Shown here: in pieces, positions 1-11,665 of the stretch
How the letters are laid out: each line of letters begins with the position of its first letter
Position numbering within the stretch: position 1 is the stretch's first letter
DNA from: Agarophyton chilense
Lineage: Eukaryota; Rhodophyta; Florideophyceae; Gracilariales; Gracilariaceae
Assembly: GCA_030374765.1 (NCBI GenBank)
Contig: JARGXX010000098.1
Coordinates: forward strand, 1,116,001 to 1,180,000
Direction of reading: 5' to 3'
Length of the DNA: 64,000 nucleotides
The notes under the pieces: model-generated
What the model was told of the DNA's origin: nothing
The model's input: the letters and a program-made list of their open reading frames with translations, nothing else
Database searches by the model: none
Position numbers and translations under genes: made by a program

Positions 1-846
1 AGCAAGGTAGAATCTCAGACCAACAAGAAACCGCCAATTGTTCAACTGGACAACAATCAGAAGTTGCCAAGTGGACCCCAAAAAATCAGTGAATATAGAA
101 CCTTTCTGAAAGATCTACATCGACCAATCAGAAAGCAGATTGTGTAACTGGCAGCAACCATTTACAGAAAGTTGTCACGTTGACGGGAGGTTGGATTAGA
201 AAGCCATTGATTCATCGGCTCCCGAGGCCGGTACGGCCACCAAGGCTATTTAAGAACCAGTCGAGCTACTTACCTATTTACGACGATAAATACGCTCCGC
301 TGACAACCCGTCATTTGGATACCAGTATCCCTGCTAGTAACCGACTTGACAGGATACTGAGGGCTGTAAACAAGTCGCGTGCTGACTGTCAGCCAGTTGG
401 GCGTATCTGCTTACCCCGTGACTCCGTAGAGTCACGTTCTCGTGACCTCTGTCGTGACTGTCACCGTCACAAGTCACCCACTGTGTCGTGGACTGATCAC
501 AATTGCTCAGCAGATCACATTCGCTCAATTTTGAGCCAATCTGGATCTGGCGCAGCTCGACACCAAGTACTCGTGGAAAACGTGGACAAGTTGAAAATTC
601 CTTGCCACTTGTGCGATTTGTGGTGTAAGGACGTTCTAGCTTACTTTCATCACTCGCTGACAGAAGAACATCTGCTTCGTGTAAGCGCGTTCCTTGAATA
701 CGCTTCCGTGGCCACGTTACCGAACGGTGAGCCAATTAATCGCAATACAAGGACCCCAAAAGAATCGGTTGACACAATTAGTCAAGTAATTAATTACTTT
801 AAAGGTAAGCATTGAATAAAAAATTAATTGATTATTATTGTTTAAA
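1..846. other. Leader or flank upstream of the gypsy gag
   Basis: No recognisable gene. A long open frame on the + strand covers 180-815, but it opens with TTG, is rich in short inverted motifs and shows no domain I know. It ends just before the gag ATG at 847, so it could be gypsy leader or an unrelated flank. A TATA-like tattta lies near 247. I looked for a copy of the sequence found after the pol gene (5984-6780) and found no convincing match, so no 5' LTR can be placed in the window. The element's true 5' end may lie before base 1. Confidence 0.3.
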
Positions 847-2620
847 ATGTCTACTCCACCTCAACCATCATTTCAACAAAGTGTGCAAGCCATACAAGAA
901 TTGCAGCAACAAGTAGTTCAATTGAAAACTCAGTTGAACAATGCCAACCAAGCATTTATTAGCTTTGCTAATAATAACCAAACTAATACTACACTAAAAG
1001 TAGGTAAACCCGAAAAGTTTCACGGAAAGAATGCACGAAGTTAGATTGAAGGTCTTGAAAATATAATTCAAAGTATGAACACTGCCCCAACTGAGGAACA
1101 GAAAATAGAATATGCTGTCAGATATATGAGCGGATATGCCTTACAATGGTGGGAACTAATCACCATAGATGAGAGTAAACCAGAAACATTTAAAAGATTC
1201 AAAGATCAGTTACTACGATTATTTGAACCAGTAAATAGAGAGTTAACAGCAAGAAGAAGATGTAGGACAACGCTTGGAGCGGAGACACCACGAGGATGTT
1301 CGGGATCTTCCTCTCTTGAGAGACACGCCTCAGGTGGAGGAGACGCGTCCCAGCGGAGCACAGAAACAGAGCCACTCTGGAAAAGCACGACGAAGTAGGG
1401 TGTAAGACCGAGGCCAATCCGGCGGGATATACCTAGAGTGTTTAGGTGAGCACGGCACAGTCCGGGGTGTGACCAATCCTAGGCGGAGCGGTATCACGGC
1501 GATTGTCGGAAAAGGAGCGAGGAAACACTCGTATGAGGTGGACGAGCGAGGTGACTGAGGCGGCCACTCACGAGAGCCAAAACGGAGAACAAGAGGAAAA
1601 TGGGGGCGAAACCCTATATAGGGGCAAGACTACGACAAGTATCGGCGATTAAATATGAACCCAAGGTGGTGGTAGCACTCTCGTTGACAGAGGGGTGGAT
1701 GAACTAACGTGCAACGGGCGCTCACGCAGTATGCGGTGAAGACGCGCCGAAGGCGAAAAGTTCAGAGCCAAGACTCCCTTCTTGGTCTCCCAAGAGGTTG
1801 TTTACTGGGGAGCAGTGCTCAACCTCCTAAGTAGTGGGACGCGCGGCCTCTGAAAGTGGGCACGCGCCCGAAAAATAGACACTAAATAGCGACAGCGTAG
1901 CTAAGTAAATACTAAAAATTACTAAATAATACTAAATAATACTAACCATTAGATAGAATCCGGGCCGCGTGTGGCACGCCTCGCACTCGAGCGTCGGAAT
2001 CCGTGCAGTCCACGTGTTCCACCAGTGTGCAATTCCGGTCCTAACCGGCCGTCAGCACGCAATAGTGGTATAGTTTGTCATAGCCCAAGCTAGTCCTCAA
2101 GCGAGCGAACTCTCTAAGTCCTGCGAAGAAACCCCCCCCCCCTTGAAGGGCATTTTCCTTCAGAAGATTATGCGAATTAAAGCAAATTGGAACGTTTAGT
2201 ACTGTAAGATCCTATAATCATGAATTTACAAGATGGTTACTACAAATTCCTACGATGTCTGGAGCGGAACAATTGTTTCACTACAGTCAAGGCTTAAAAA
2301 CCAGAACTAGAATTGAAGTAGAAAGAGCAAAACCATCCAATATTCAGGAAGCAATGAAAATTGCGGACAAACTCGACAATATATTCCGTAGGGATAGTTG
2401 GAATTATAATCGCTCAGGAAATAGCAATTCGGGTAATAATCAAGGACCAACACCAATGCAAATAGGAAACATTATTACGAGAAGAACTCCATTTGTGTCA
2501 CCTACAGAGAGAAAACGTTGCTTTGAAAACAACTTATGCTTCGTTTGCAAAAAGAAAGGTTGTGTCGCCAAGAATCACTATAGAAATAAGTTTGAAAGGG
2601 CGCATAACCTAAAAAACTAA
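847..2620 (+). pseudogene. gag: gypsy gag, split by a solo LTR
   Basis: The frame starts at ATG 847 (the open frame itself begins at a TTG at 838). The N-terminal third is Gln/Asn-rich with a probable coiled coil. A TAG at 1042-1044 breaks the frame before the retrotransposon gag core, which reads on as YALQWWELI and FKRFKDQLLRLFEP. At 1260 the coding sequence is cut by a 902-bp solo LTR. It resumes at 2168 in the frame expected if LTR plus one target duplication (907 bp) were removed, and continues to TAA at 2618-2620. The C-terminal zinc knuckle reads CFVCKKKGCVAKNH: the usual His and last Cys positions are occupied by Cys and His. Confidence 0.75.
1261..2162 (+). repeat. Solo LTR inserted in gypsy gag
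   Basis: A 902-bp block starts with TGTAGGA and ends with CCTTCA, the TG...CA ends of an LTR. It is flanked by a perfect 5-bp direct repeat, GAAGA, at 1256-1260 and 2163-2167. The gag frame is continuous across the join if one repeat copy is counted. A TATA box (ctatata, 1614-1620) lies inside, with an AT-rich run of CTAAATA-like units near 1900-1945 and an 11-C run near 2132. No internal retroelement coding is present, so this is a solo LTR left by LTR-LTR recombination. Its parent element is not in the window. The orientation is the one given by reading TG to CA on the + strand and is not independently proven. Confidence 0.85.
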
Positions 2621-2640
2621 ATACCGCGCTAGCCAACTGT

Positions 2641-5451
2641 ATGTTAGAGCGCCCATGTAAGTTATGTAATGAATGCAATAATACAGAAAAAGGCACAAAA
2701 ACTATAAAAGATGATACGCAGAAAACTAAAGTTAAAATATGTACCTTAACATCTTTAAAAATGAGTAATGAGTTGAAGAGATCACCTATGTTGGTGTTTA
2801 AAGGGAAAATTGATATTCAAGTACTACACGCATGCAATGTCCTAGTGGATAGTGGTTGTGAGGAGATAATTATCTCAAAAGAGTTTGCAGAAAAGTTGAA
2901 TCTGCAAATAAGTAAACCAAAGTTACAAGCAGAATAGTGGGATGGAACTCTTGTCCCCATGGACATAAGTTCAAACGAACTATCTCTGAAAATTGGTGAG
3001 CTAAGTTTCGACATAAGACCATATGTAGTGGATCTGATTTCTTTTGACGTCATCCTAGGTAAGTCACGGCTATCAGAAATAAATCCACTTATTTATTGGC
3101 AGTCGAATCGAATGCAAGTCAAAGTAAGAGATAAGTTTGTTACTCTGAACGCAGGGCCTGGTAGGTACGGTTTTACATCCCGGCCAAGTTTTTTAATTAC
3201 CAGTAAGCAGTTTTTGAGACTTGTAAGAAAACATAAGAGAATGGTATACCATATTATTGTTAAGTCAAATATGGATGAAGTCGATCCCAAGTTAAATTCG
3301 GGTATCAAAGAAGAAGAGGATATCCAATTACGAAAATTATTATGTGAATATCAAATTGTTTTCCCGAAAGAGTTGCCTAAGAAACTACCCCCGGATAGAG
3401 AGGTAGAGATGAGAATTAATCTCAAAGAAGGAGAAAATCCTAAGATGGGACCAATCTATAATTTATCTAAGATAGAACTGATTGAAATGAAGAAGCAGCT
3501 AAATGAACTCTTAACGCATGGCTTTATTAGACCAAGTATAAATCCTTGGGGAAGCCCAGTTCTATTTACAAAGAAAAAAGATGGAGGTTTAAGAATGTGT
3601 GTCGATTATCGAGCACTAAATAAACAGACCATTAAGAATCAAGTACCTCTCCCAAGAATTGATGAAGCATGGGATCAAGTAGGAGGTGCGAAATACTTCT
3701 CTGTTATTGATTTAAGATCCGGCTATAATCAAATAAAAGTCAGAGAAGGCGATATAGAAAAAACCGCCTTGCGAACAAGATATGGGCAGTTTGAATATTT
3801 GTTTGCGCCTTTTGGACTCACAGGAGCCCCGGGATGTTTCCAAACCTATATGAATATGTTATTCAGAGAATATTTAGATGATTTCATACTCGTTTATCTT
3901 GATGATATACTGATATATAGTAAGACGAGAGATAAACATCTAAAACAACTAAAAAGAGTATTCCAAATACTCAAAAAGAATGAACTTTATGGAAAGGTGT
4001 CCAAATGTGACTTCATGAAAGACTCCATTGAATACCTTGGACACATTATAACATCAAACGGAATTAAAGTTAATCCAAAGAAAACTGAAGCTATTAGGAA
4101 TTGGGAAATACCTTCGAATGTTACGGAAGTACAAAGCTTCCTTGGCTTGTGTAACTATTACAGAAGATTTGTGAAAGACTTCTCGCGAATAGCAGCACCA
4201 CTTTCTGGCCTGACAAAGAAAGCTATTCCCTTTCAATGGTCATTGCCTCAACAAGAAGCTTTCAACAATCTTAAAGAAGCATTAAGTAATACACCCGTTC
4301 TAAGATGCGCAGACCCGACAAAGCCATACGAATTAACTACTGATGCATCAGAAATCGGAATATGTGCAGTTCTTACTCAAACTGATGAGAAAGGAACCAG
4401 ACCAGTAGCTTATGCCTCAAGAAAGTTATCAAGTGCGGAACAAGGCTATTCCACACATGAACGAGAATTATTAGCTATTGTATACGATCTAGAAACTTGG
4501 AGGTCTTATTTGCATGGATCGGAGTTTACTATCTATACTGATCATCATCCACTAAAATACCTTGAATCGCAAAAAGTGCTTTCAAGAAAACAAGCAAGAT
4601 GGGTGGAATTCATGCAAGAATTCGATTATGAAATAAAATATATAAAGGGGAAAAATAATCAGGTTGCAGATGCTTTATCACGAAAACATAAAGGTCTAGA
4701 AAAAGTTTCCTCTGAGATAATCAGAAAACTTCTAAGCGTTACAACTATAAAAATTAAAGAAGGTATTCTGAACGAATTAAAAGAGAAATATAAGGAAGAT
4801 AAATTCTTCAAAGACATTATAGAAAATATCAAAGATCCATTTCATTGGCATAATAAAAGATTGTATTTCGAGAATAGATTGTGTATCCCTGAAGAAGATA
4901 TGAAACAACAACTATTAGATGACAACCATAAGTCATTACTTGGAGCTCACAGAGGAATCCAACGAACAATATCATTAATGAAAAGAGATTTCTTTTGGCC
5001 AGGTATAAATAAGGATATAAAAGAATTTGTTAGATGTTGTCCAGAATGCCAAGCAGCCAAAAGTACAAATCAAAAAATGATGGGACTTCTACGGCCGTTT
5101 CCTCCACCAACTAAGAAATGGGAAGTCATATCGATGGATTTCATATTTGATCTACCAAAAACAAAGGATGGAATACGTTCAATCCTTGTTGTCGTTGACA
5201 AACTATCAAAGAGAACTCATTTCATAGCAATGAAGAACAATGTTAATGCAAGAGATACTGCAGAGATTTTCTACAAAGAAATCTACGAAAATCATGGCCT
5301 ACCGCGTAAGATCATACCCGACGGAGATTCGAGATTCACTGGGAAGTTCCGGAAGGAATTGATGCAGATCTTGCGGGTGAAACTCAATCTGGCTACCGCA
5401 TCTCACCCACAAACCGATGGACAATCTGAACGAGCATTTAGAACCTACTGA
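2641..5451 (+). pseudogene. pol: gypsy pol: protease, RT, RNase H, integrase
   Basis: One frame carries all domains. Protease: VLVDSGCEEIIIS near 2840. A TAG at 2935-2937 interrupts the frame; the rest runs from about 2959 to 5451. Reverse transcriptase has the VYLDDILIYSK active-site motif (about 3890-3920). RNase H follows with TTDASEIG and YTDHHPL. Integrase has an HHCC finger (His/His/CPEC, about 4926-5055), catalytic Asp in SMDFI (about 5134), Asp in the PDGDSRF region (about 5320) and Glu in QTDGQSERAF (about 5428). The frame then stops early at 5449-5451, so the normal stretch of integrase between the Glu and the C-terminal domain is missing. This is a decayed copy; the family assignment is firm. 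Confidence 0.9.
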
Positions 5452-5983
5452 AACAGCTAAAGAATCAATAGAAGCTACAAATTTGAGAATGATGGATGAA
5501 ATCAATTCTAAGCGCAAGGAACAGAACTTTGAAGTAGGAGATAAGGTTTTACTTTCAACAAAGAACGTTAATTTGAAAAAGGGACGAACGAAGAAGTGGT
5601 CTCCAAAGTACATTGGACAGTATACCGTGTGTAAAGTTTTAGCCGCAGGACGATCTTATGAACTGGAATTACCGAAGAAGTTAGAGAGGATTCGTCATAA
5701 ATTTCATGTATCACTTTTGAAACCGTTTGTACAACCAAACGATACAAAAAGACAAGAACTGAATGAGGCGAATTCCTCCAACGTGGAGAAAATCATCAAC
5801 GTACCAGACAAACGCATCGAAAATATCCTCGATCATCGCATTCGAAGCATTAGTCTTCAGTACCTCGTGCACTATAAGAACACAGACGAGACCGAGAATC
5901 AATGGGTGGATAGCCAGACGTTGATCACATCAGTCGAACCGATGTTAATCGAAGAATATACATCATGGAAGCAGACTCATTAA
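5417..5983 (+). pseudogene. gypsy integrase C-terminal part with chromodomain
   Basis: This piece lies in a different frame from the pol ORF and overlaps its end. It contains the integrase C-terminal GPY/F-like region (FEVGDKVLLSTKN, then KWSPKYIGQYTVCKV and HVSLLKPFV) and a chromodomain (IENILDHRIR, YLVHYKN and NQWVDSQTL, about 5815-5960), ending at TAA 5983. Chromodomains in this position direct insertion to particular chromatin in related elements. In a working copy it would be fused to pol; here a deletion or frameshift near 5440-5460 separates them. Confidence 0.8.
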
Positions 5984-7130
5984 TCATCCCGGATTACGCC
6001 CGTTCGAGTCATGTAATATTCTTTCGACGTCATATAGTTACTGGAAGATTAGTGCAAACCTGGTTTCTACCCTTAACAGAGAATGAAGTTTATCAGGCTG
6101 CCATTACTCCCGACCAAAGTCGTCTTGTCGTTTCTTTTCACTTCCACTATTCTACCAACCGTCATGACGACCATGTTAAAGCTCTGCGTCCGCTTAGAGC
6201 TTAAGATAAGATTGTTACGCTTAATAGAGAACGATTAAGGATTTTAAAGGAGTAGTAGTTGTTTTGAGTTGATATAATTGCATGGAAGGAACTATTTGTT
6301 GGAATAGTATATTGATCTTTTTATTGATTTGTTGTTTAGAATTTGGACTTGCTGGAAAATAGTGATGTAGAATAACTTAGGCTTTTATTGTTGGACTATT
6401 GTGTAACTGCGAAGTACTATAACTATCTAATGCAGTACGCCTACTTTATATCTCAAAAGTATATATAAGCGCTTCTTGAGTCGCACTGGCACTCTCTTCC
6501 TCCCTTGCCAAGTGCAGATCGGAAAGAGTGCCCAGAAGTGCCTCCCCGACAGAAGCACCTGTTGATAAAAGAATTGAATCATTAAAATTTAATTACTTGC
6601 ATTATTGCACCATCACAGTAATTAGTAAGATAAATACATACGAACCTGAAAACCCAATTGCTACAGCCTTCTCGTCTGAAACGTGTCATGACCAACAGCG
6701 ATCCTGCGAGAACTGTAATGCTGATTGACACTGTGTATGGAATTGAAATTTGGTTTAAATAAAAATTTAACACCTAACTTTGAGATTTATAGATGCGTTT
6801 TCAAATCATTATTATTAGTAATACTAAATCTCTAACGCTTTGAGAAACGAAAAAAGTACGTCGGCGTCAGAGACAAACTCGAGCGCGTCCAATGAAATAA
6901 TTTTCTTGACGAACCATCGATCGTTCACATAGAACGGAATCGTTTTTGTTCCATGTTGTTCGGATTTAGAAAAGCAAGATAGCACTAGATGCGAATCGTA
7001 ACAGACAAAATTTAGTTTGCGTAAGGCGCACCTCTAATTATTCTCGTGAAAAACCTCGTATTGTAGGTGTGAAAGGTGGCTACAAAATTTCTCACGAGAA
7101 CTGGATTGGGTTAAATCCTCTATTATGATA
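5984..7130. other. Gypsy 3' flank and fasciclin-1 distal promoter region
   Basis: No gene was recognised. The AT-rich stretch 6205-6780 has a TATA-like tatatataag near 6463 and could include the gypsy 3' LTR, but no boundary or partner LTR could be found. Roughly the last 80-100 bases before 7130 match the reverse complement of 23501-23600 (shared core taaatcctctattatgata). They are therefore part of the ancestral sequence upstream of the duplicated fasciclin genes, outside the copia insertion. Confidence 0.4.
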
Positions 7131-7135
7131 GAAAG

Positions 7136-7224
7136 TGTCAAACATTACAGTAGAAATAGCCAGTATTTAGGGAAAGCAAAGAAGAGCTCGAAGTAAAAGG
7201 TCCGGGCAGAGTCTTCCTCTCCCA
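7136..7224 (+). repeat. 5' LTR of copia copy 1
   Basis: It starts TGTCAAACATTACAG and ends CTCTCCCA, 89 bp. Target duplication GAAAG precedes it. The near-identical partner is at 11666-11753. This is unusually short for an LTR and has no clear TATA box. Confidence 0.9.
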
Positions 7225-7241
7225 GGTTATGCGCCCACGCA
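7225..7241 (+). other. Primer binding site for an initiator tRNA-Met half
   Basis: Directly after the LTR end comes GGTTATGCGCCCACGC. The copia copy 2 has GGTTATGAGCCCAACGC in the same place. The reverse complement reads GGGC(G/T)CATAACC, the anticodon stem-loop of initiator tRNA-Met with its CAU anticodon. This internal site, not the tRNA 3' end, is the primer site known from Drosophila copia, which uses a cleaved 5' half of that tRNA. One base in the loop arm differs from the usual tRNA here. Confidence 0.7.
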
Positions 7242-7446
7242 CCCGCTGCGGCAAACCCACACACCCCTAAATCTCACACACATAACAAACCCGCATACCA
7301 TACAACGCAACACGAATTCTCCAGATCCCCGACTCCTCCGCCGTCAAAGTAGGCAGCACGCAGAACACATCAACGAACTATACAGGAACGCCACACAAGA
7401 AGCAAACGACACACATCAACACAAAGACACAACACAACATTACCCA

Positions 7447-9081
7447 ATGGAGCACGAAAGACAACCCAGGCTCCCAGAACTACACAAAGCCAATTATGCA
7501 CCATGGTATCTCGCTCTTGAAACATACGCAACAACAATCGACGCCACAGAACATCTTTCCAGCAATCCTTCTCTTCCAACAGATCCAGCAGATCTCAGGC
7601 GACACACACAGAACAAGTCCAAATTACTCTCGGCCATACTGAGCAGCGTACCATCCGACATCCTCGGACTCTTACTAGTTCCGAAAGACCGACCCACCCC
7701 AGACGACCTCGTCACCGACATTATATCTCACATCGACCAAGCTACGAAAGACGACCACAAGTTCTTGAAAACCGAAGCCGAAAGTATCACTTACACTCAG
7801 GACACCACCATTGAAAATTACATCAAAGCGCACACCGACCTTCGACAGAGAATGATAGTGGCACGCTATCCCAACATCAAACAAGAAGAGACAACTGTCG
7901 ACTTCATTATCAACGGACTCAAAACGAACACAGCCCTCACTCCTATCATTGCGCCCATCTTGTTACAAAAACCAACCACGATCAAAGCTTTTCTCATCAG
8001 CTTCAAACAACTTCATTCATTGTATCAACCCTCGCACGCCCCCACTTCCCAATGTTCAGCACCCAAAACGTTCCCCGGGGACTACGGGCCCCAAAGAAGC
8101 ACCGGGGACTACTACGCCAGGAGCAGAAACCAATTCCGCCGCCCGTATCGCACATATCGCAGAACGGAATACACTCCAAGACACCTACCCCCAGGGTACT
8201 CACCGTGCAAATTCCATACCAGCCTCGGAATCCCATCGATGCACACTGACGAAGAGTGTCAAGATCGCAGGCATCCCAAATATCAGCCAAAAACACAAGC
8301 CCAGATGGCACACACCCAAACGCCACCACCGCCACATACCTATGGCCCGCCCCCAGCCTATCAGCAGCAGTATGGGGCAGCCTCCGCATCAATGCCGTAC
8401 AATGCCTCACACAGGGAAGAGACGGAATCCGGAAATGGAACCCAAAGTACGTTCATCCTCGATAGCGGCGCGACACCCTCCCATATCGCACGACCAACTT
8501 CCGCAATGACGAAACTCAAACACCCTACACTGACCACCACTGCGACCAACTCCCAGACAATGTGCACGCATCATGGGACGATCCAGATTATCCCCAACAA
8601 GACTGAAAAAGTCATTCAACCCAGGGCAGTGGCCAACAAACACATACAACAAAACCTACTATCAGTCCATGATCTCACAAAAAATTATGGCCTAGTAGCC
8701 TTCACACCACACATGGGATACATCATAGACACCCATCACCGCCCGCCCCAAATACTAGCACAAGCTCCGTGGATTAACTCGCAATACCAAGTTAAGGGCA
8801 CACTCGTAGATCAAAACCAGGCGCACACAGCCCAAACATTACCACGTAAATCACGCACAACAAGCAAAACCAAACACCCCCCATCTACCGTAGCCCAGAA
8901 AAGACCAACCACAACCAAAGCGAGCAAGCCAGCATCTTCATTGCAACAAGCAGCCCCCCCACCAACCCTGCTGCACAACCCAAAACAACCACACACTCGC
9001 TTCACCTCCTATCCAACCCCAGAAAGCATAAACAGCAGTCAAACGATCACTTGCTGGCTCACGACTGGCACATACGCATGA
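7447..9081 (+). CDS. copia copy 1 Gag-protease polyprotein part
   Basis: 544 aa from ATG 7447 to the stop at 9081. The capsid-like N-terminal half begins RQPRLPELHKANYAPWYLAL and is shared with copy 2. A Cys/His cluster (CKFHTSLGIPSMHTDEEC) lies about residue 256-275, followed by a Pro/Gln/Tyr-rich linker and the protease active site LDSGATPSHIA about residue 338. The frame is open upstream to the primer site at 7225 without an ATG, and copy 2 has extra homologous N-terminal residues, so the original Gag probably began further upstream and its start codon is lost here. The frame ends 31 bases into the pol frame; in copy 2 the equivalent junction is read through in one frame, so the stop is a lesion. 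Confidence 0.8.
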   Translation: MEHERQPRLPELHKANYAPWYLALETYATTIDATEHLSSNPSLPTDPADLRRHTQNKSKLLSAILSSVPSDILGLLLVPKDRPTPDDLVTDIISHIDQATKDDHKFLKTEAESITYTQDTTIENYIKAHTDLRQRMIVARYPNIKQEETTVDFIINGLKTNTALTPIIAPILLQKPTTIKAFLISFKQLHSLYQPSHAPTSQCSAPKTFPGDYGPQRSTGDYYARSRNQFRRPYRTYRRTEYTPRHLPPGYSPCKFHTSLGIPSMHTDEECQDRRHPKYQPKTQAQMAHTQTPPPPHTYGPPPAYQQQYGAASASMPYNASHREETESGNGTQSTFILDSGATPSHIARPTSAMTKLKHPTLTTTATNSQTMCTHHGTIQIIPNKTEKVIQPRAVANKHIQQNLLSVHDLTKNYGLVAFTPHMGYIIDTHHRPPQILAQAPWINSQYQVKGTLVDQNQAHTAQTLPRKSRTTSKTKHPPSTVAQKRPTTTKASKPASSLQQAAPPPTLLHNPKQPHTRFTSYPTPESINSSQTITCWLTTGTYA

Positions 9082-10949
9082 ATCACGCTCACCCATGGAA
9101 ACTAGCACTAACGGCCAAACAAAGACTACTCCCCACAATGCCGAAACCCTTCCCCACAGACATCAAACTCTCCTGCAGTGCATGTCATCACGCCCAACTA
9201 GCCCCCGCACCACACAAACCAACAAGCCACACATATCAGGTGGGAGCATACGTCAGCTCAGACACTTGTGGACCAATCAAACCAGTGTCCAAGCATGGAC
9301 ACAACCACATACTCCTGATCACCTGTGCGCGAAGTCGCTTTACAGTTGCCCATTTCGTCAAAGACCGCAAGGACATTCCCACCTACATCAGCCAAACACT
9401 CGAACACATACGCCATAAAATGAAACACCCGCTGACATACTTCCGTGCGGACAACGCCAAAGAGTATACATCATCAACTATGCAACAAATATACCAACAG
9501 CACAAGGTGCAACTTCACCTCCGCACCCCGCATCAACCGCAAGAAAACTCAATCGCTGAAAGGCTAAACAGAACAATTATGAACTCGGTACGAGCGCTCT
9601 TACAAACCGCCAAACTCCCCGATGAATACTGGGAAGATGCCGCCCGCGACACGGTGTACAAGTATAATCTCCTCCATCATGTCGCAATTAACACATCACC
9701 ATTCAACCTATGGTACGGGGTCCCACCACCACCACAAACACTATTCATCTTTGGGGAGCTCGGCACAATACCAATATATGCCCCCGAGAGCAAACAAAAT
9801 CCAAGAGCAGATCCGGTCCGGTACATATACCCAATATCGCACAAACACATCGTGGTACTCAATCTCAAGACACACCAATACCAGAGCATACGAACCAAGG
9901 TCTTTCATCCATACCACAAATACAAGGACCCCACAGCCACCACCACATCAGCGTTCAAGGCCAGGACCCTACCGCGACCACACATCCCCACGGAAATCCG
10001 AATCAATACACCCCCCCCAGCCAACCTGACACAAGCCCGACAATATCCGGACGCAGCGCAATGGCAAGAAGCACATGATCGTGAATTGAACAACTTAGAC
10101 CAACACAACAGCATCAAATGGATCCCAAATACATTCACACCACCCAAAGAAGCTATCATCCCCCTCATGATGTTGTATCGTTACAAACGTTCAGCAGAGG
10201 GGCACATCGTCCAACGGAAAGCCAGATGCAACCTCCGAGGCGATCTCATGAAACCTGGCCTCCACTTCGATCCAAAGCATATCACCACTTACACCGCCGA
10301 CCGCACCACCCAGCGGATGTTAATCGCCTTACACGCACGCCACAACATGCCATTAGAGCACTTCGACATCACATCAGCATACTTGCATGAAAAATACCAA
10401 CACACCCGTCCAGTCGACGTCAGGCAGATGCAACGTTTCAGCGGTAGCTACGCCCACAACAGCAAATATGGGCAACTCTTGGGCAATTTATACGGATCCC
10501 CGCCGGCGGCATTCTATTACAATCACGGATTAAAGTCGTTTCTCATCCACTTGAACTTCACACCCTCCGAACACGACCCATGCTTTTACGCCCGCCACAA
10601 TTCAGACGGAGTCACATTAGTCAGTACCACCATTGACGACTTTTTAGTACCAGCCTCAACCCAGGATCTCATCAACACACTCTACAAAGAACTCCTCACG
10701 AAATACAATCAAAAGACTAGGGAGACCCACTCGCTTCTTAAACTGGACCATCACATACGGCGACGATGGTTCGGTGCACATAGCACAACCGGATGCCATC
10801 GAGGCCCTCTTTGCGCAGACAAAAATGAGCTCCTGCAACCCAGCTGCAACACCGTACAACAATCAAAAAGCGTTAGATCAGCTTCCGGAAACAGAAACAC
10901 TACCAGAAGAACAAGCCGTCAGATACCGCCAGATCTTGGGAGAAATTAG
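9051..10949 (+). pseudogene. copia copy 1 integrase and reverse transcriptase
   Basis: This lies in the -1 frame relative to the gag-protease ORF. GAG-preintegrase/HHCC: WHIRMNHA then CSACHHAQ (about 9064-9190). Integrase core: Asp in SSDTCGPI (about 9252), Asp in YFRADNAKEY (about 9440-9468), Glu in QENSIAERLNRTI (about 9540-9575). The RT region has NSIKWIPNTF, LYRYKRSAEG, the FDITSAYL motif (about 10361-10385), a diverged NLYGSPPAAFYY and the catalytic IDD box TTIDDFLVPA (about 10627-10655). After about 10730 the frame no longer matches the family; the continuing RT sequence is found in another frame from 10774. Confidence 0.8.
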
Positions 10950-11640
10950 GTACATAACAGACAGCACTCGCCCAGACATTACTTACGCCACCAATAGACT
11001 GGCAGAACACATGGCACACCCCAAGCGCACCATTGGAAAGCATTAAAGACGCTTCTAAGATATCTGAAGGGCCCCAAAACCCACGGGCTGCGATACAATT
11101 CCAAACACATCACTCGAACCCCGCTCACAGTGTTTAGCGACGCAGATTTCCCAAACGAGAACAACCGACGATCAATCACAGGAACAATTCACTCCGTCAA
11201 CGACACACCCATATCATGGCTTTCCAAACAACAGAACATCGTTTCCCTCTCGACGACGAAGGCAGAATATATAGCGGCATCCAGTGCCACCCAACACACG
11301 TAATGGCTTAGAAAACTCCTCCGAGCAACACACCTGACGAACGAAAACCCCACGCCGCACTTTATAGACAATCAATCAGCCATCCAGATTGCCGAGAATC
11401 AAGCTCCAACCAAACGACGGAAAAACATAGATATTCGACATCATCATCTGCAACACTACATCGCAGAGAACGCAATCGACCTACACAGAATCCCAACCGC
11501 AGAGATGCCCGCCGACATACTCACGAAACCCCTCCACCGAGACAGATTCAGGAAACTACGAGACCTGCTCCAAGTACACCCCAACCCGAACAAAAATGCG
11601 ACGCATCAACCGGGGACTGTCAAACATCATCATGACCGAC
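10774..11640 (+). pseudogene. copia copy 1 RT C-terminus and RNase H, frameshifted
   Basis: RT thumb sequence (VRYRQILGEIRYI, RPDITYATNRLAEHM) runs to 11046, then another frame change leads into RNase H: TVFSDADFPNE, SITGTIHSV, SLSTTKAEYIAASSATQHT, FIDNQSAIQIAEN, DIRHHHLQHYI and MPADILTKPLHRD (about 11125-11535). A TAA near 11301 cuts the RNase H. These are the standard C-terminal motifs of copia Pol, so the identification is solid and the copy is non-functional. Confidence 0.8.
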
Positions 11641-11665
11641 ATCTTGATGCGCCGCATTTTTCGGA

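Larger units (their letters stand above)
847..5983 (+). mobile_element. Ty3/gypsy retrotransposon with chromodomain, inactivated
   Basis: The domain order is gag, protease, reverse transcriptase, RNase H, integrase and chromodomain, which is that of chromoviral Ty3/gypsy elements. It cannot work as it stands. Gag has an in-frame TAG at 1042-1044 and is split by a solo LTR at 1261-2162. Pol has a TAG at 2935-2937, and the integrase core runs out just after its catalytic Glu at about 5450, where a deletion or frameshift removes the stretch before the C-terminal domain. Pol lies in the -1 frame relative to gag once the inserted LTR is ignored. No LTR pair was found, so these limits cover only the internal region. 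Confidence 0.85.

Noticed and set aside
180-815. 211-codon open frame upstream of gypsy gag
   Set aside because: Starts with TTG, has no domain, and overlaps an open frame on the other strand; treated as leader or flank.
6514-6530. agatcggaaagag, close to a sequencing adapter
   Set aside because: It has an extra base and lies in continuous repeat-like sequence; no sign of a chimeric junction.
9051-9081. 31-base overlap of copia gag and pol frames as a programmed -1 frameshift
   Set aside because: Copia copy 2 reads through the same junction in one frame, and no slippery heptamer is seen; a simple indel near 9045 explains it.
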